From contig SYHW01000003.1 in assembly GCA_005799065.1 (NCBI GenBank), forward strand, positions 1-51,977: a DNA stretch of 51,977 nucleotides, in the 5' to 3' direction. How positions within the stretch are numbered: the stretch's first letter is position 1; each line of letters opens with the position of its first letter. This document shows positions 43,357 to 51,977 of the stretch, in pieces. The stretch is from Bacteroidota bacterium (GTDB taxonomy: Bacteria; Bacteroidota; Bacteroidia; UBA7662). A model generated the notes under the pieces. It saw only the letters and a program-made list of their open reading frames with translations, was not told the DNA's origin and did not search any database. Made by a program: the position numbers and the translations under genes.

Positions 43357-43503
43357 TGATCTAATTTGAATATTTGCAGGATTCAGGATAGGAAAGCGAG
43401 GATTCGAGGAAAAAAATGGAAATGATTGATCAAATGAGCGAAATGGCTAAGCGGAATTGCAGAGCGTAGCCACAAGGTAGGGTGGAAAATTAGAAAAAAA
43501 ATG

Positions 43504-44379
43504 TCAATAATTTAAAAAGGATGCCGGATTGAGGGCGCTGCCGTCTTGCCACAATTGCACGGAGATTGTTTGGGTCTCACCAGCTTGATTATTGTTACTT
43601 TCTGTCCTGCCTGCTAAACCGAGAACATCTCCTGCCTTCACTGATTCGCCCGTACGCCTCAAAATTTTGCGCAACTTACGGTAACAGCTGATGGCATTGC
43701 CCGGATGCTGAACGATAACAACATAAAGGTCAGATAGGGAATATCCTTGAAATACAATTCGTCCGTCGAGCATCGAATGAACCGCTTGTTCACCAACCAC
43801 CGCGATTTCGAGTCCAGCAGATGGATTGGCCGGGCTAAATGGCCGGTGCACTCGGCCATTGACGGGTTCGAACAGGCTTTGTCCGAAAAAACGAATTTGC
43901 CCACTCACATCCGACAAACGGGCATCCGTGAAATCTTGCTCAATCCACTTGCGCAGCAGAGAATCTGCCGTACTCCGCGCGAAGACGTTGGCCGCTTGAG
44001 ACATCAGAACCGTGTCTGAACGCGTCTGACTGCTCAGTGTATCGGCAGGCATCCGACCCTCCACAACCTGTGAAAAGCCCATCCAACGCGCTTCAGCGCC
44101 AGCCATGGACTGCTCTAGGGAATCGACAGTTTCTAAAAGTCGCAGCATCCTGAGACGTTGTCCTGTGTCGGCATAGCCTGGGATGTACTCCCGCAAAGGC
44201 GTGAATACAACAAGGGAGGTGATCAGGAGCGCAAAACCGATAATGGCTGTGCTGAGAATGATAAACAAATTGAGACGAGACAGGCTCACCGATGCCTGTT
44301 CCTCAAATGACCCATCGTCGAGTACCACCAATCGATAGCGGGTACTCCATTTCTTTTTCCAATCGTTGAGGCGAGTCAT
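43504..44379 (-). CDS. Membrane-anchored M23/LytM-like protein lacking zinc ligands
   Basis: The start at 44379 (MTRLNDWKKKW) gives 291 residues. A short cytoplasmic part (YRLVVLDDGSFEEQ) and one membrane helix (about 36-58) are followed by a helical region and a C-terminal LytM fold: AGLEIAVVGEQAVHSMLDG, QHPGNAISCYRKLRKILRR and SVQLWQDGSALNPASFL. In active enzymes the ligands are HxGxD and HxH; here they are SAGLE and TIS. It should not cut peptidoglycan and may be a scaffold or regulator. Active M23 enzymes often sit beside bactofilin genes, as this one does. Confidence 0.82.
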   Translation of the reverse strand: MTRLNDWKKKWSTRYRLVVLDDGSFEEQASVSLSRLNLFIILSTAIIGFALLITSLVVFTPLREYIPGYADTGQRLRMLRLLETVDSLEQSMAGAEARWMGFSQVVEGRMPADTLSSQTRSDTVLMSQAANVFARSTADSLLRKWIEQDFTDARLSDVSGQIRFFGQSLFEPVNGRVHRPFSPANPSAGLEIAVVGEQAVHSMLDGRIVFQGYSLSDLYVVIVQHPGNAISCYRKLRKILRRTGESVKAGDVLGLAGRTESNNNQAGETQTISVQLWQDGSALNPASFLNY

Positions 44380-44385
44380 AAGCGA

Positions 44386-44393
44386 CAAAAATA
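44386..44393 (-). promoter_or_regulatory. -7 box (TATTTTTG) for the M23-like gene
   Basis: The minus strand reads TATTTTTG, matching TAnnTTTG, with its last base seven bases before the ATG at 44379. The message would be leaderless or nearly so. It may also serve bactofilin and the atp genes. Confidence 0.4.
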
Positions 44394-44449
44394 GCATCAT
44401 TTGTGAACCCAATTTACCCTGCCTGGGATGAGCTCCTTGAAAAAAGATC

Positions 44450-44457
44450 TATATTTG
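44450..44457 (+). promoter_or_regulatory. -7 box (TATATTTG) for the lysyl oxidase gene
   Basis: TATATTTG matches TAnnTTTG; transcription near 44464 supports the start at 44486 over the ATG at 44462. Confidence 0.5.
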
Positions 44458-44485
44458 AGGTTTGGACTCCTCAATTTTTAACTTT

Positions 44486-46873
44486 ATGATCAGACCCTTT
44501 ACACCAATCGCGGCTATATTGCTCGTTCTATTTACGTCGCTTTCGGCGGGTGCTCAAAATTGCCCAACCGGACAAACACGTATTACGGTGGTCCTCACCC
44601 CTGATAATTATCCAGGTGAAATTTCATGGATCCTTCAAAACCAGATGGGTGATACATTGATGCAAAGGGACACTGTGGTGGGCGGACAGGTGAACCGCGA
44701 CTCCGTTTGTGTGCCAGCGGGCACCTGTGTGTATTTCACTATAGTCGATAGTTATGGTGATGGAATTTGTTGCGCGCACGGCAATGGCTCATATCAGTTG
44801 TTGGTGAACGGGCTTGTTCAGGCAAGCGGCGGACAATTTGGACGCTACGAAACCAAAACAGTGAACTGCGGCAGCAGTCAATCCTGTCAACAAGCCTTGG
44901 TGGTAGACACTGGTAGTCACGTCGCCCCTGTACGCAATAGCTGGTTTAGCTTCAAACCCGATAGTCTGGGTGCCTACAGCATCAGCACGTGTGGGGCACC
45001 AACGGGTTGGGATACCCGCATTTGGGTCTATAATAATTGCAGCATCCCTCAGCTGGTAATGGACAATACAGGAACCATTCTATATAATGATACCAATTCC
45101 TTGTGTGGGCAAAGGGCAAGGGTTCAGGCTTTTATGGACACTGCCATTACGTACCTGATCCGTATTGGAGGAGCCAATGCCCCTGGTCCTATACCATTTA
45201 ACATCTCGTTCATTGGCGCCATAGCGGGTTGTCCTGACTCGAATGCCTGTAATTACAGCCCGCTGGCCACCGTTTTCGGTCCTTGCTACTACAACAATGA
45301 CCCGATGTGCCCCCCAGGCCCAGATTTGACCATTGCGCAAGGGGTTTTCGAGACTTCACTTCAACGCTCAACAGTTAACAGTACGACGTGTAGGGTTCAG
45401 GAGAAATGCCTCACGGGTTTTGGCACCAGAACCATCATTCGATTTACCACGGATATCAGAAATATCGGTCAGAGCGACTATTTCATTGGCAGTCCCTCTA
45501 CCCACCCCGGTCAGTTTAATACGGTAAACTGCCACAACCACACCCACTATGAGGGTTATGCGGAATACGTTCTTTACCCGGAACCCACCGCTCAAGGCAC
45601 TCGTATTCCCATTGGATTTAAGAACGGCTTTTGTGTGATGGATTTGGATTGCCCTCCGGGTATGGCGAAATACGGATGCAGCAATATGGGGATCAGTGCT
45701 GGATGTGGCGACATCTACAGCCGAAGTTTAGAATGCCAGTGGATCGACATTACAGATGTGCCTGATGGCGATTATATCCTGGCCATGAAGGTGAATTGGG
45801 ATCAATCTCCTGATGCTTTGGGACGCTATGAGACCAATTATGCGAACAACTGGGCGCAGGTATGCCTGAATATTTACACCAATGCCCAGGGCAAACAATT
45901 CACACGGGATACGGCTTGTGCCCCATACCGCGATTGTGCCGGTGTGGCTTATGGAAATGCATTAAGGGATTGTGAGGGTGTATGTGGCGGACGGGCGATG
46001 ATTGGTGATTTGAATGCCGACACGGTCAGGAACGCTGTGGATTATGGCTTGTATTCTGGAGGATTGCTTCAGGATACGCTTCATTTTAGTGCTTGCAAGG
46101 ATGCGACCGGCGACAGTTTAATTGATGTTTGGGATCTGGTACAGTTGGGCAATTGCCTGCAACTCAATGGCAGCAGCGGAAGTTGTAATTTCCCCCTAGG
46201 GCTCAATAACCCAGCTCAAATTGTTCAGGTGCGCATTGATGAACTTGATACGGTTCAAAATTTCATCGACATCAGTATGCGCAACAACGATGCGGGACTG
46301 GTGGCCATGCAGTTTCAGGTGCACGGTTTGCGCTTTACTTCTGCCATGAGCCTTTTGCTGGGGGGTATGCCGGCCCATCAGTTTCAGGTGGGCGCCGATG
46401 GGATGGTTTTGTTTACCATGAATAACTTCGCCCAAGAAATTCCCCGTTCGGGATCTTGGCGATCTGCTGTCCGCTTATTCTTCAGCCGGACCACGGACAG
46501 TTTGGTTTATCTGGATGGACCGCGTGTGGCTGTAAACAATGGACTGGAAAAGAACACCTTAGAAACAGATTCAACACGGTTTAGGGTATTCCGCAACACC
46601 ACCTCCGTCAAAGATTTATCCCGCCGACCCTCATTTATTGCCTTCCCTAATCCTTCAGAGGGTCAATTTAGGTTGCAGGGGTTGCCTGATGCAAGACCTG
46701 TTTCCTTACAGGTTTTCGATAACTTGGGTCGTTTAATCCAGGAGATCGATGCAGTTGATTTTAGTAGCGGCACCACCGACTTGGATTTGGGTGGTTTACC
46801 CCCCGCGGTTTACCACCTCATGATGCGGGGGAGTAGCGGCACCGCTGCTCAACGCGTTTGGATCCGGAAGTAA
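44486..46873 (+). CDS. T9SS-exported lysyl oxidase homologue
   Basis: This 795-residue protein has a signal peptide (MIRPFTPIAAILLVLF, ending AGAQ), a DSYGDGICC beta domain (about 25-125), a C-rich SNACNYSPLAT segment, and a lysyl oxidase domain (about 280-475). The copper motif CHNHTHY holds His350, His352 and His354. The cofactor (LTQ) precursors are Lys379 (GFKNGFC) and Tyr411 (GCGDIYSRS), 32 apart as against 35 in human LOX. LECQWIDITDVPDGDY is nearly the animal signature. A dockerin-like pair (DLNADTVRNAVDYG, DATGDSLIDVWDL) and a T9SS sorting domain (FPNPSEGQF) end it. It would oxidise amines or lysines outside the cell. Confidence 0.88.
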   Translation: MIRPFTPIAAILLVLFTSLSAGAQNCPTGQTRITVVLTPDNYPGEISWILQNQMGDTLMQRDTVVGGQVNRDSVCVPAGTCVYFTIVDSYGDGICCAHGNGSYQLLVNGLVQASGGQFGRYETKTVNCGSSQSCQQALVVDTGSHVAPVRNSWFSFKPDSLGAYSISTCGAPTGWDTRIWVYNNCSIPQLVMDNTGTILYNDTNSLCGQRARVQAFMDTAITYLIRIGGANAPGPIPFNISFIGAIAGCPDSNACNYSPLATVFGPCYYNNDPMCPPGPDLTIAQGVFETSLQRSTVNSTTCRVQEKCLTGFGTRTIIRFTTDIRNIGQSDYFIGSPSTHPGQFNTVNCHNHTHYEGYAEYVLYPEPTAQGTRIPIGFKNGFCVMDLDCPPGMAKYGCSNMGISAGCGDIYSRSLECQWIDITDVPDGDYILAMKVNWDQSPDALGRYETNYANNWAQVCLNIYTNAQGKQFTRDTACAPYRDCAGVAYGNALRDCEGVCGGRAMIGDLNADTVRNAVDYGLYSGGLLQDTLHFSACKDATGDSLIDVWDLVQLGNCLQLNGSSGSCNFPLGLNNPAQIVQVRIDELDTVQNFIDISMRNNDAGLVAMQFQVHGLRFTSAMSLLLGGMPAHQFQVGADGMVLFTMNNFAQEIPRSGSWRSAVRLFFSRTTDSLVYLDGPRVAVNNGLEKNTLETDSTRFRVFRNTTSVKDLSRRPSFIAFPNPSEGQFRLQGLPDARPVSLQVFDNLGRLIQEIDAVDFSSGTTDLDLGGLPPAVYHLMMRGSSGTAAQRVWIRK

Positions 46874-46904
46874 ACGTTTTTCCTGGAGTTGTATGTCATT
46901 AGAC

Positions 46905-48893
46905 TTAACGCTGAACTCTTAGAATTCCTTGAAGGGGGGTCTTTCCGGGGACCTCGATTACATATACATAACTACCGGCTTCAAGGTCTGCTGGTTGGTA
47001 GTCGTTGGCGTAGGCCACTCGATCATAAACGGATTGTCCCCATCGATTAAAAAGCCGAACACGCGCCTGGGGATAGGCCTCTATGTAGCGAATGTAAAAG
47101 GCATCGTTGACCCCATCGCCATTCGGTGTCACTACGTTATACACCTCAAGTTCTAATTCATCAATAGAAAATTCAAGGTAATTGCTTCGGGCGTACCTTC
47201 CGTCCTGATCATTGATTGTATGCACATGCAACCGAAATCTGCCCAATTCGCGTGGCTTCGAAAAATCCAAGAAGGTGTCTGTAGTGGTGGCCACCCTCTG
47301 AGAATCTGGCCCAGCATCGGGGCGACTCATCCACAGTTCATAGCGCGGGCTTGCCCACGCCTCTGAGTAGGGAAGCCATGAAAGTCGACCATCGAAAAGG
47401 GTGGCATCGGCCAGAAAACCACTGGGATCAGTCAAAAATATTGAGCCAATCGAATCGCCCGGGGCGCAATCGGGGTTGTAATAGACCTGTAAGATCAGCC
47501 TGAAATCGCGGCTGTCCTGGGTGGGGTTAGGCTCTTCTGTGTAGTATAGCGTGTCGGACAGTTGTGTAATGAAGGCCATGTCGCGCCACTGCCTTCCTTC
47601 AGGACGATCGTTTCGTTGCAGGCGGTAGCCCCGAAAAAAATCAGGATCTATGCCGGGTGGACTTTCCCAAATGAGGTTCAAGCCCTGGTTATTGGGGGTA
47701 ACACTCACATTCAGCATGTTTACAGGCCGGGAATAAACATAACAATTAACAACACGTATGGTGAGTGAATCGAAGTCATCAATTCGGGAGTTGCAATCGC
47801 CCAAAATGGGGTTCCCATCCAATCCGTTTCGAACCACCAAATGATGGTTGCCCGATTGCACCAACTGGGTAGCGAGTACAATTAACAAGGAGTCGCTCCT
47901 TCCATCGGTACAAAAGGACCTTACCCTGTAGATAGGTATAGGAACTCCGGCTGGAGAATATAAACGCAGATCGGATCCTGTGGAATCGACAGAGGTGCAA
48001 CGAAACTTGCCGCGTGTTCGCACCCAAAGGCTATCGCTGTAGCATTCCGCCTCTATGATGGGCAGTCGACGGGTGGTGTCGATCGATTGAAATCCCAACA
48101 AGGAGGTTCCCTCGGTATAAATCACCACATCACGAATCGAATGCCGATCGGTCGCACCACCTGTGCTGGATGTGAATCCGAGGTAGCCCACATAGTTGGC
48201 GGGTGCATAAACGCCACTCAACCAAACGACACTATCAATCATAACACTCACGAAGCCGCTATCATAATCGACTTGCACCGCGTGGTAGTTGTTGGAGCGC
48301 ATAAAGCTGAGGTTGCCATTGGTGTTGTTGACCTTCACAATACCGGCGATGCACTCGTTGTAGCCCGGACCGCTGTAAATCTGAACCTCTGGATTTGCTC
48401 CGCAGCCATTATCCCATGTATCAAAAACCACTTTGAGGCCGTTGCCATTGGTGGGGATGCCCACACCGCCACCCGAAACAAATCCTGCTGGTGGGATGTC
48501 TAAAAAGCAAAATGCGATTCCATCCGCAGCGGTTCCTTCCCACATGCGAAAATCGAAGCGGGCACTCCACCGGGTGCACAGACTTAAATCGAGGGGCTGG
48601 TTGTAGAAGACTGCTCCGCTGTTGTTGTTGGTGGGAGGAACCAAGATCATCTCATTGCTGAATGTATCGACGTCCCCGTTGGTGTCTCCTATGCCTGCGG
48701 CACCGATGAGTGACCATCCTGCCGTATTCATCAATGGCTGGCCCTGAAGTCGGGCATAGACAAAGCCTTGTGTGTGCCCAAGCAAGGGGATTATGCAGAA
48801 AAGTGCACCCATAATCAAAACCCTGCTCAGAGGCGGGAAGTGATTTTTCGAATCGAGAAAAAAGAAGTTCGTCGGCCTTGTAGAATGTAGCAT
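46905..48893 (-). CDS. Secreted lectin-like protein with gliding-type (T9SS type B) C-terminal domain
   Basis: The start at 48893 (MLHSTRPTNF) gives a 662-residue protein; the signal peptide ends LGHTQ. Residues about 40-255 look like an L-type lectin fold (RFDFRMWEGTAADGIAFCF, VFDTWDNG, HAVQVDYDSGFVSVMID). Fibronectin-like regions follow. The C-terminus (VVTPNGDGVNDAFYI, RLFNRWGQSVYD, LEAGSYVYVIEV) is the CHU_C/type B T9SS domain. It should bind sugars at the surface or after release. It is convergent with the lysyl oxidase gene, with 31 bases between; no terminator was recognised. Confidence 0.87.
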   Translation of the reverse strand: MLHSTRPTNFFFLDSKNHFPPLSRVLIMGALFCIIPLLGHTQGFVYARLQGQPLMNTAGWSLIGAAGIGDTNGDVDTFSNEMILVPPTNNNSGAVFYNQPLDLSLCTRWSARFDFRMWEGTAADGIAFCFLDIPPAGFVSGGGVGIPTNGNGLKVVFDTWDNGCGANPEVQIYSGPGYNECIAGIVKVNNTNGNLSFMRSNNYHAVQVDYDSGFVSVMIDSVVWLSGVYAPANYVGYLGFTSSTGGATDRHSIRDVVIYTEGTSLLGFQSIDTTRRLPIIEAECYSDSLWVRTRGKFRCTSVDSTGSDLRLYSPAGVPIPIYRVRSFCTDGRSDSLLIVLATQLVQSGNHHLVVRNGLDGNPILGDCNSRIDDFDSLTIRVVNCYVYSRPVNMLNVSVTPNNQGLNLIWESPPGIDPDFFRGYRLQRNDRPEGRQWRDMAFITQLSDTLYYTEEPNPTQDSRDFRLILQVYYNPDCAPGDSIGSIFLTDPSGFLADATLFDGRLSWLPYSEAWASPRYELWMSRPDAGPDSQRVATTTDTFLDFSKPRELGRFRLHVHTINDQDGRYARSNYLEFSIDELELEVYNVVTPNGDGVNDAFYIRYIEAYPQARVRLFNRWGQSVYDRVAYANDYQPADLEAGSYVYVIEVPGKTPLQGILRVQR

Positions 48894-49003
48894 ATTTTTG
48901 TCCAATTCTGCAATATTAGTGTTTAAGCGCGGAGATCGCACTTTTACAACCAATTATTGGTGTAAAGTCGAAAAAAACTGCATATTGCACACCAAAAAAT
49001 ACC

Positions 49004-50668
49004 ATGCCAGCAGCCATCAACCTACCTTCCTCCGCGCACCTGGACACTAATTCTTCGCATCCCGAACAAAGCTATGGCGGTGCCCTCACTACCTTGGTTG
49101 TCGTTTTCTTTTTCTGGGGATTCATTGCCGCCGGAAACAGTGTGTTTATTCCGTTTTGCAAGCATTTTTTTCAGCTCGACCAATTTCAATCGCAGCTGAT
49201 CGATTTTGCATTCTACACCGCCTATTATGTTGGGGCGCTTGGACTATTTGGCTTTGGTATGTGGCGGGGTTTTGACCCTGTGACGCATTGGGGGTATAAA
49301 AGGAGCATTGTCTATGGACTGCTTTTTTCTGCCTTTGGGGCGTTGGTCATGATTCTGGCGGTGGAAGCCAAATCCTACGCGGCAATGCTGGGCGGGTTGT
49401 TTGTGGTGGGACTTGGCTTTTCCTTGCAACAAACCGCAGCGAATCCCTTTGCGATTTTATTGGGCGATCCCCGCAAGGGGGCGGATCGGGTGAATCTGGG
49501 CGGAGGAGTTAATTCGTTCGGTACGGCTATAGGCCCACTTGTTGTGGCTTTTGCCTTGTTTGGCAGTGCCCACAGCATGACCGATGAGCAAATCCAGAGC
49601 CTGCCCTTGGGAAAGGTAGTGACCCTCTACGCGGGTGTTGGGGCGCTCTTTTTGGCCGCAGCTGCCCTATTTTACTTCTCTAAACAAGTGCCATCGGGTG
49701 TTTCGCGTGAATCCATTGAACGCGCACCGAAAGCGTGGCGACAATTGCTCTTCATGACCCTTTTGCTGTTTGTATGGTTTGGATTCATTTTTCATTCCTA
49801 CCTATCGCCTGCTGCGCTGGTCGATGAAAGTCAGGTTGAGTGGCTCAGAATGGTGCTGCTGGTTGGGGCCTTGGCCACGGTGGTTGGCTTTCTTTTCAAT
49901 GCCCGCAACCAGAGTCGGATTGAGCCCGAAGGCTGGGGCGCCATTCAGTATCCGCATCTCGTTTTGGGCATGCTCGCTATTTTTACCTATGTAGGGGTAG
50001 AGGTGTCGATCGTGAGTAATTTGTCGGAATTATTGAAGGACCCCAAATTTGGCGCCCTACAGGCCAGTGAGATAGCGCCGTATATTTCTATGTATTGGGG
50101 TAGCCTGATGATTGGGCGCTGGACGGGTTCGCTAAGCGTTTTTAATCTGAAAGGACAAGCGAAGATGCTCGCTACTGTACTGGTGCCCTGGCTGGCTTTT
50201 GGTGTTGTTCTGGGGATTAACCTGATCGCGGGCAAGGATATGCAGCCCCTGTATGCCTATGCAGCTTGTTTATTGGTTCACCTGGGTGCCACGCTATATG
50301 CGGGCGATCAACCCGCCCGAAATCTGATGGTCTTCGCTCTATTTGGGGTGTCGGCCATGCTGGTGGGCATGCTGAGCACCGGCACGGTAGCCATTTATGC
50401 ATTTTTGGCCGGCGGACTGGCCTGCAGCATTATGTGGCCTTCCATTTTTACCCTGGCCATTTGGGGATTGGGGCGCTATGCCGCACAGGGCTCTGCTTTT
50501 CTGGTGATGATGATCTTGGGTGGGGGCATACTTCCTCCCCTACAAGGAAAGCTGGCCGACCTGGTCGGCATCCATTCCTCTTATTGGATGGCCGTGGCGG
50601 CATTTGCCTACCTAGCTTGGTATGCCTGGCGCGTTCCTTCGCTTTTAAAGGCCCAAAACTTAGATTGA
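49004..50668 (+). CDS. Sugar transporter of the major facilitator superfamily (FHS family)
   Basis: This 554-residue inner-membrane protein has about twelve helices. The N-terminal helix motif VVVFFFWGFIAAGNSVFIPF and the stretch LQQTAANPFAILLGDP are typical of FucP/GlcP/NagP-type sugar-proton symporters. It is longer than the usual 410-440 residues because of extra loops and helices in the middle. Its stop codon is two bases from the GTG of a GH20 hexosaminidase gene, which points to GlcNAc or chitobiose-derived sugars as cargo; this is inference. Confidence 0.9.
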   Translation: MPAAINLPSSAHLDTNSSHPEQSYGGALTTLVVVFFFWGFIAAGNSVFIPFCKHFFQLDQFQSQLIDFAFYTAYYVGALGLFGFGMWRGFDPVTHWGYKRSIVYGLLFSAFGALVMILAVEAKSYAAMLGGLFVVGLGFSLQQTAANPFAILLGDPRKGADRVNLGGGVNSFGTAIGPLVVAFALFGSAHSMTDEQIQSLPLGKVVTLYAGVGALFLAAAALFYFSKQVPSGVSRESIERAPKAWRQLLFMTLLLFVWFGFIFHSYLSPAALVDESQVEWLRMVLLVGALATVVGFLFNARNQSRIEPEGWGAIQYPHLVLGMLAIFTYVGVEVSIVSNLSELLKDPKFGALQASEIAPYISMYWGSLMIGRWTGSLSVFNLKGQAKMLATVLVPWLAFGVVLGINLIAGKDMQPLYAYAACLLVHLGATLYAGDQPARNLMVFALFGVSAMLVGMLSTGTVAIYAFLAGGLACSIMWPSIFTLAIWGLGRYAAQGSAFLVMMILGGGILPPLQGKLADLVGIHSSYWMAVAAFAYLAWYAWRVPSLLKAQNLD

Positions 50669-50670
50669 TC

Positions 50671-51977
50671 GTGCGGGCCGCCGGGTGGTTTATTTTTCTC
50701 TTTTTATGCCTTCCGGTTTGGGTTGGGGCCCAAGCGAAAACCGCTTCGGCTGTGCAAACCGGCGTTTCGATCATCCCCCAACCTGAACAACTGAAATGGC
50801 ATACTAAATCTGGCGTGGTGTTGCGGCTGAGCCCGCATTCACCCGTGGTGGTTGAGGGTGTCGATCCTGGTTCGGATTCTCTTGCGGGTGTATGGCGACA
50901 AAGCCTGCGTAGCCTTTGGAAGCTACAAAAATGCTCCACGAAATCTCAATGGCTGAGGCCAGCGCACCCGATTCATCTATCGATGAGCACGCAATTGGGG
51001 GCCGAAGCCTACCGTATGGAGGCTATAAACGGTCGTTTGTCGATTGTGGCTGGAGACCCAGCGGGCATGTATTACGCTTTTGTTAGTCTGCAGCAAATCC
51101 TTGAGCAGCACCCCGACGGACAGCTTCCGGCCTTCCAAATCATAGACCGTCCGCGTTTCAGCTGGCGAGGCATGCACCTCGATGTGTGTCGGCATTTTTT
51201 TACAGTCGACGAAATCAAGCGTTACCTCGATCTATTGGCGCGCTACAAAATGAATCGCTTTCATTGGCACCTCACGGAAGACCAAGGATGGAGGTTGGAG
51301 GTACCGGCCTTACCCCAGCTCACAGCTGTGGGGGCTTGGCGCAGAGAAACTGTAGTGGGAAGGCCGGTGAGCCCGATGCGCTTTGATGGTTTACTCTATG
51401 GGGGTTACTACAAGCGGAGCGACATACAAGAAGTGGTACGCTATGCGTCGGAACGACACATCGTGGTAGTGCCCGAAATTGAGATGCCCGGTCATGCCCT
51501 GGCTGCGCTAGCGGCTTATCCTGAGTTGTCTTGCACGGGTGGTCCGTTTGAACCCGCCACCCACTGGGGCGTGTTTGATGATGTGTTTTGCGCTGGAAAA
51601 GACACCGTTTTCCGCTTCTTGGAAACGGTTCTGACCGAGGTGGTGTCGCTTTTTCCGGGTCCTTGGGTACACATCGGAGGGGATGAGTGCCCTAAAAAGC
51701 GCTGGGAGGCCTGTGCGGATTGCCAAAGTCGCATGAAGGAAGAGGGTTTGGCCGATGCCCATGAGCTACAAAGTTATTTCATCCGCCGGATTGAGCGGTT
51801 TTTAGGTGGGAAAGGGCGAAAATTGATCGGATGGGATGAGATCCTGGAGGGTGGCCTCGCTCCGGATGCGACTGTAATGAGCTGGCGGGGTACTGAAGGG
51901 GGCATCGCTGCCGCGCGCGCCGGTCACGACGCGATTATGTCGCCCGGCCGGCCATGCTATTTCGATCACTACCAGGC
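50671..51977 (+). CDS. GH20 beta-N-acetylhexosaminidase (3' end outside the window)
   Basis: The frame opens with GTG at 50671 (MRAAGWFIFLFLCLPV, signal peptide ending VGAQ); a TTG at 50665 overlapping the transporter's TGA is an alternative. It covers 435 codons and runs off the window. After an N-terminal GH20b domain (SIIPQPEQL), the catalytic barrel shows DRPRFSWRGMHLDVCRHFF, HWHLTEDQGWR, PEIEMPGHALAAL and the catalytic pair Asp338-Glu339 in HIGGDECPK. It removes terminal GlcNAc or GalNAc from glycans in the periplasm. It is co-directional and almost contiguous with the transporter gene. Confidence 0.93.
   Translation, partial: MRAAGWFIFLFLCLPVWVGAQAKTASAVQTGVSIIPQPEQLKWHTKSGVVLRLSPHSPVVVEGVDPGSDSLAGVWRQSLRSLWKLQKCSTKSQWLRPAHPIHLSMSTQLGAEAYRMEAINGRLSIVAGDPAGMYYAFVSLQQILEQHPDGQLPAFQIIDRPRFSWRGMHLDVCRHFFTVDEIKRYLDLLARYKMNRFHWHLTEDQGWRLEVPALPQLTAVGAWRRETVVGRPVSPMRFDGLLYGGYYKRSDIQEVVRYASERHIVVVPEIEMPGHALAALAAYPELSCTGGPFEPATHWGVFDDVFCAGKDTVFRFLETVLTEVVSLFPGPWVHIGGDECPKKRWEACADCQSRMKEEGLADAHELQSYFIRRIERFLGGKGRKLIGWDEILEGGLAPDATVMSWRGTEGGIAAARAGHDAIMSPGRPCYFDHYQ

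Noticed and set aside
48087-48503. Plus-strand frame inside the lectin-like gene
   Set aside because: It is antisense to the lectin domain; the sequence shows no family motif.
50448-50939. Minus-strand frame at the transporter/GH20 junction
   Set aside because: It is antisense to two genes with strong family motifs.

Overview
The window is a chromosomal segment from a member of the Bacteroidota, most likely a flavobacteria-like lineage. The evidence is a repeated promoter -7 element of the form TAnnTTTG with almost no Shine-Dalgarno signals, three secreted proteins with type IX secretion (T9SS) C-terminal signals, three proteins with FISUMP domains, a Bacteroidota-style cox cluster (heme A genes, two subunit III genes, SCO-like, DUF420, DUF983), and an atp cluster without atpD/atpC. 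No insertion sequence, prophage or CRISPR was seen. Genes are dense and many neighbours overlap by ATGA.

Layout. 1-5087 (minus): miaB, a sigma-54 activator, lptE, a TPR-like protein, secG, a terminator, then the 5' end of groES with its control region. 5193-8955 (plus): a T9SS-exported Omp28-like protein and a long-chain acyl-CoA ligase broken by one in-frame stop. 8941-9665: a 20-bp tandem repeat, tRNA-Arg, tRNA-Ser and tRNA-Pro, their terminator, and an 18-bp tandem repeat. 9701-13722 (minus): three FISUMP proteins. 13814-15615 (minus): a PAP2 phosphatase and mazG. 15666-18309 (plus): a small four-Cys membrane protein and an M1 peptidase. 18271-21199 (minus): thioesterase, DtxR-type regulator, rsmG and a glycosyltransferase. 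21253-23438: tgt, a peroxiredoxin and a cold-shock protein.

23586-34417 (minus) is one long run read as cyt c-CoxB, CtaD, CtaA, CtaB, two subunit III proteins, subunit IV, a cysteine-free SCO-like protein, DUF420, a CPMC protein, DUF983 and the glycine-lipid pair glsA/glsB. It builds a heme-copper terminal oxidase, its heme A and probably its copper centres. Between the SCO-like gene and the DUF420 gene lies a perfectly phased array of ten 23-bp repeats, each copying the start of the DUF420 gene and each forming a tiny frame that ends in a TGA overlapping the next start.

34528-44379 (minus): a DUF5117-type zinc protease, the ATP synthase genes atpG-A-H-F-E-B with an AtpZ-type fusion, a bactofilin, and an M23/LytM-like membrane protein that has lost its zinc ligands. 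44486-51977: a T9SS-exported lysyl oxidase homologue with copper and LTQ residues in place, a lectin-like protein with a gliding-type C-terminal domain (minus), a sugar MFS transporter and a GH20 beta-hexosaminidase that runs off the end of the window.

The most unusual items are the 23-bp start-codon array, the lysyl oxidase, the bactofilin plus dead LytM pair, the Cys-less SCO protein in a cox operon, and the cluster of small tandem repeats anchored at gene boundaries.
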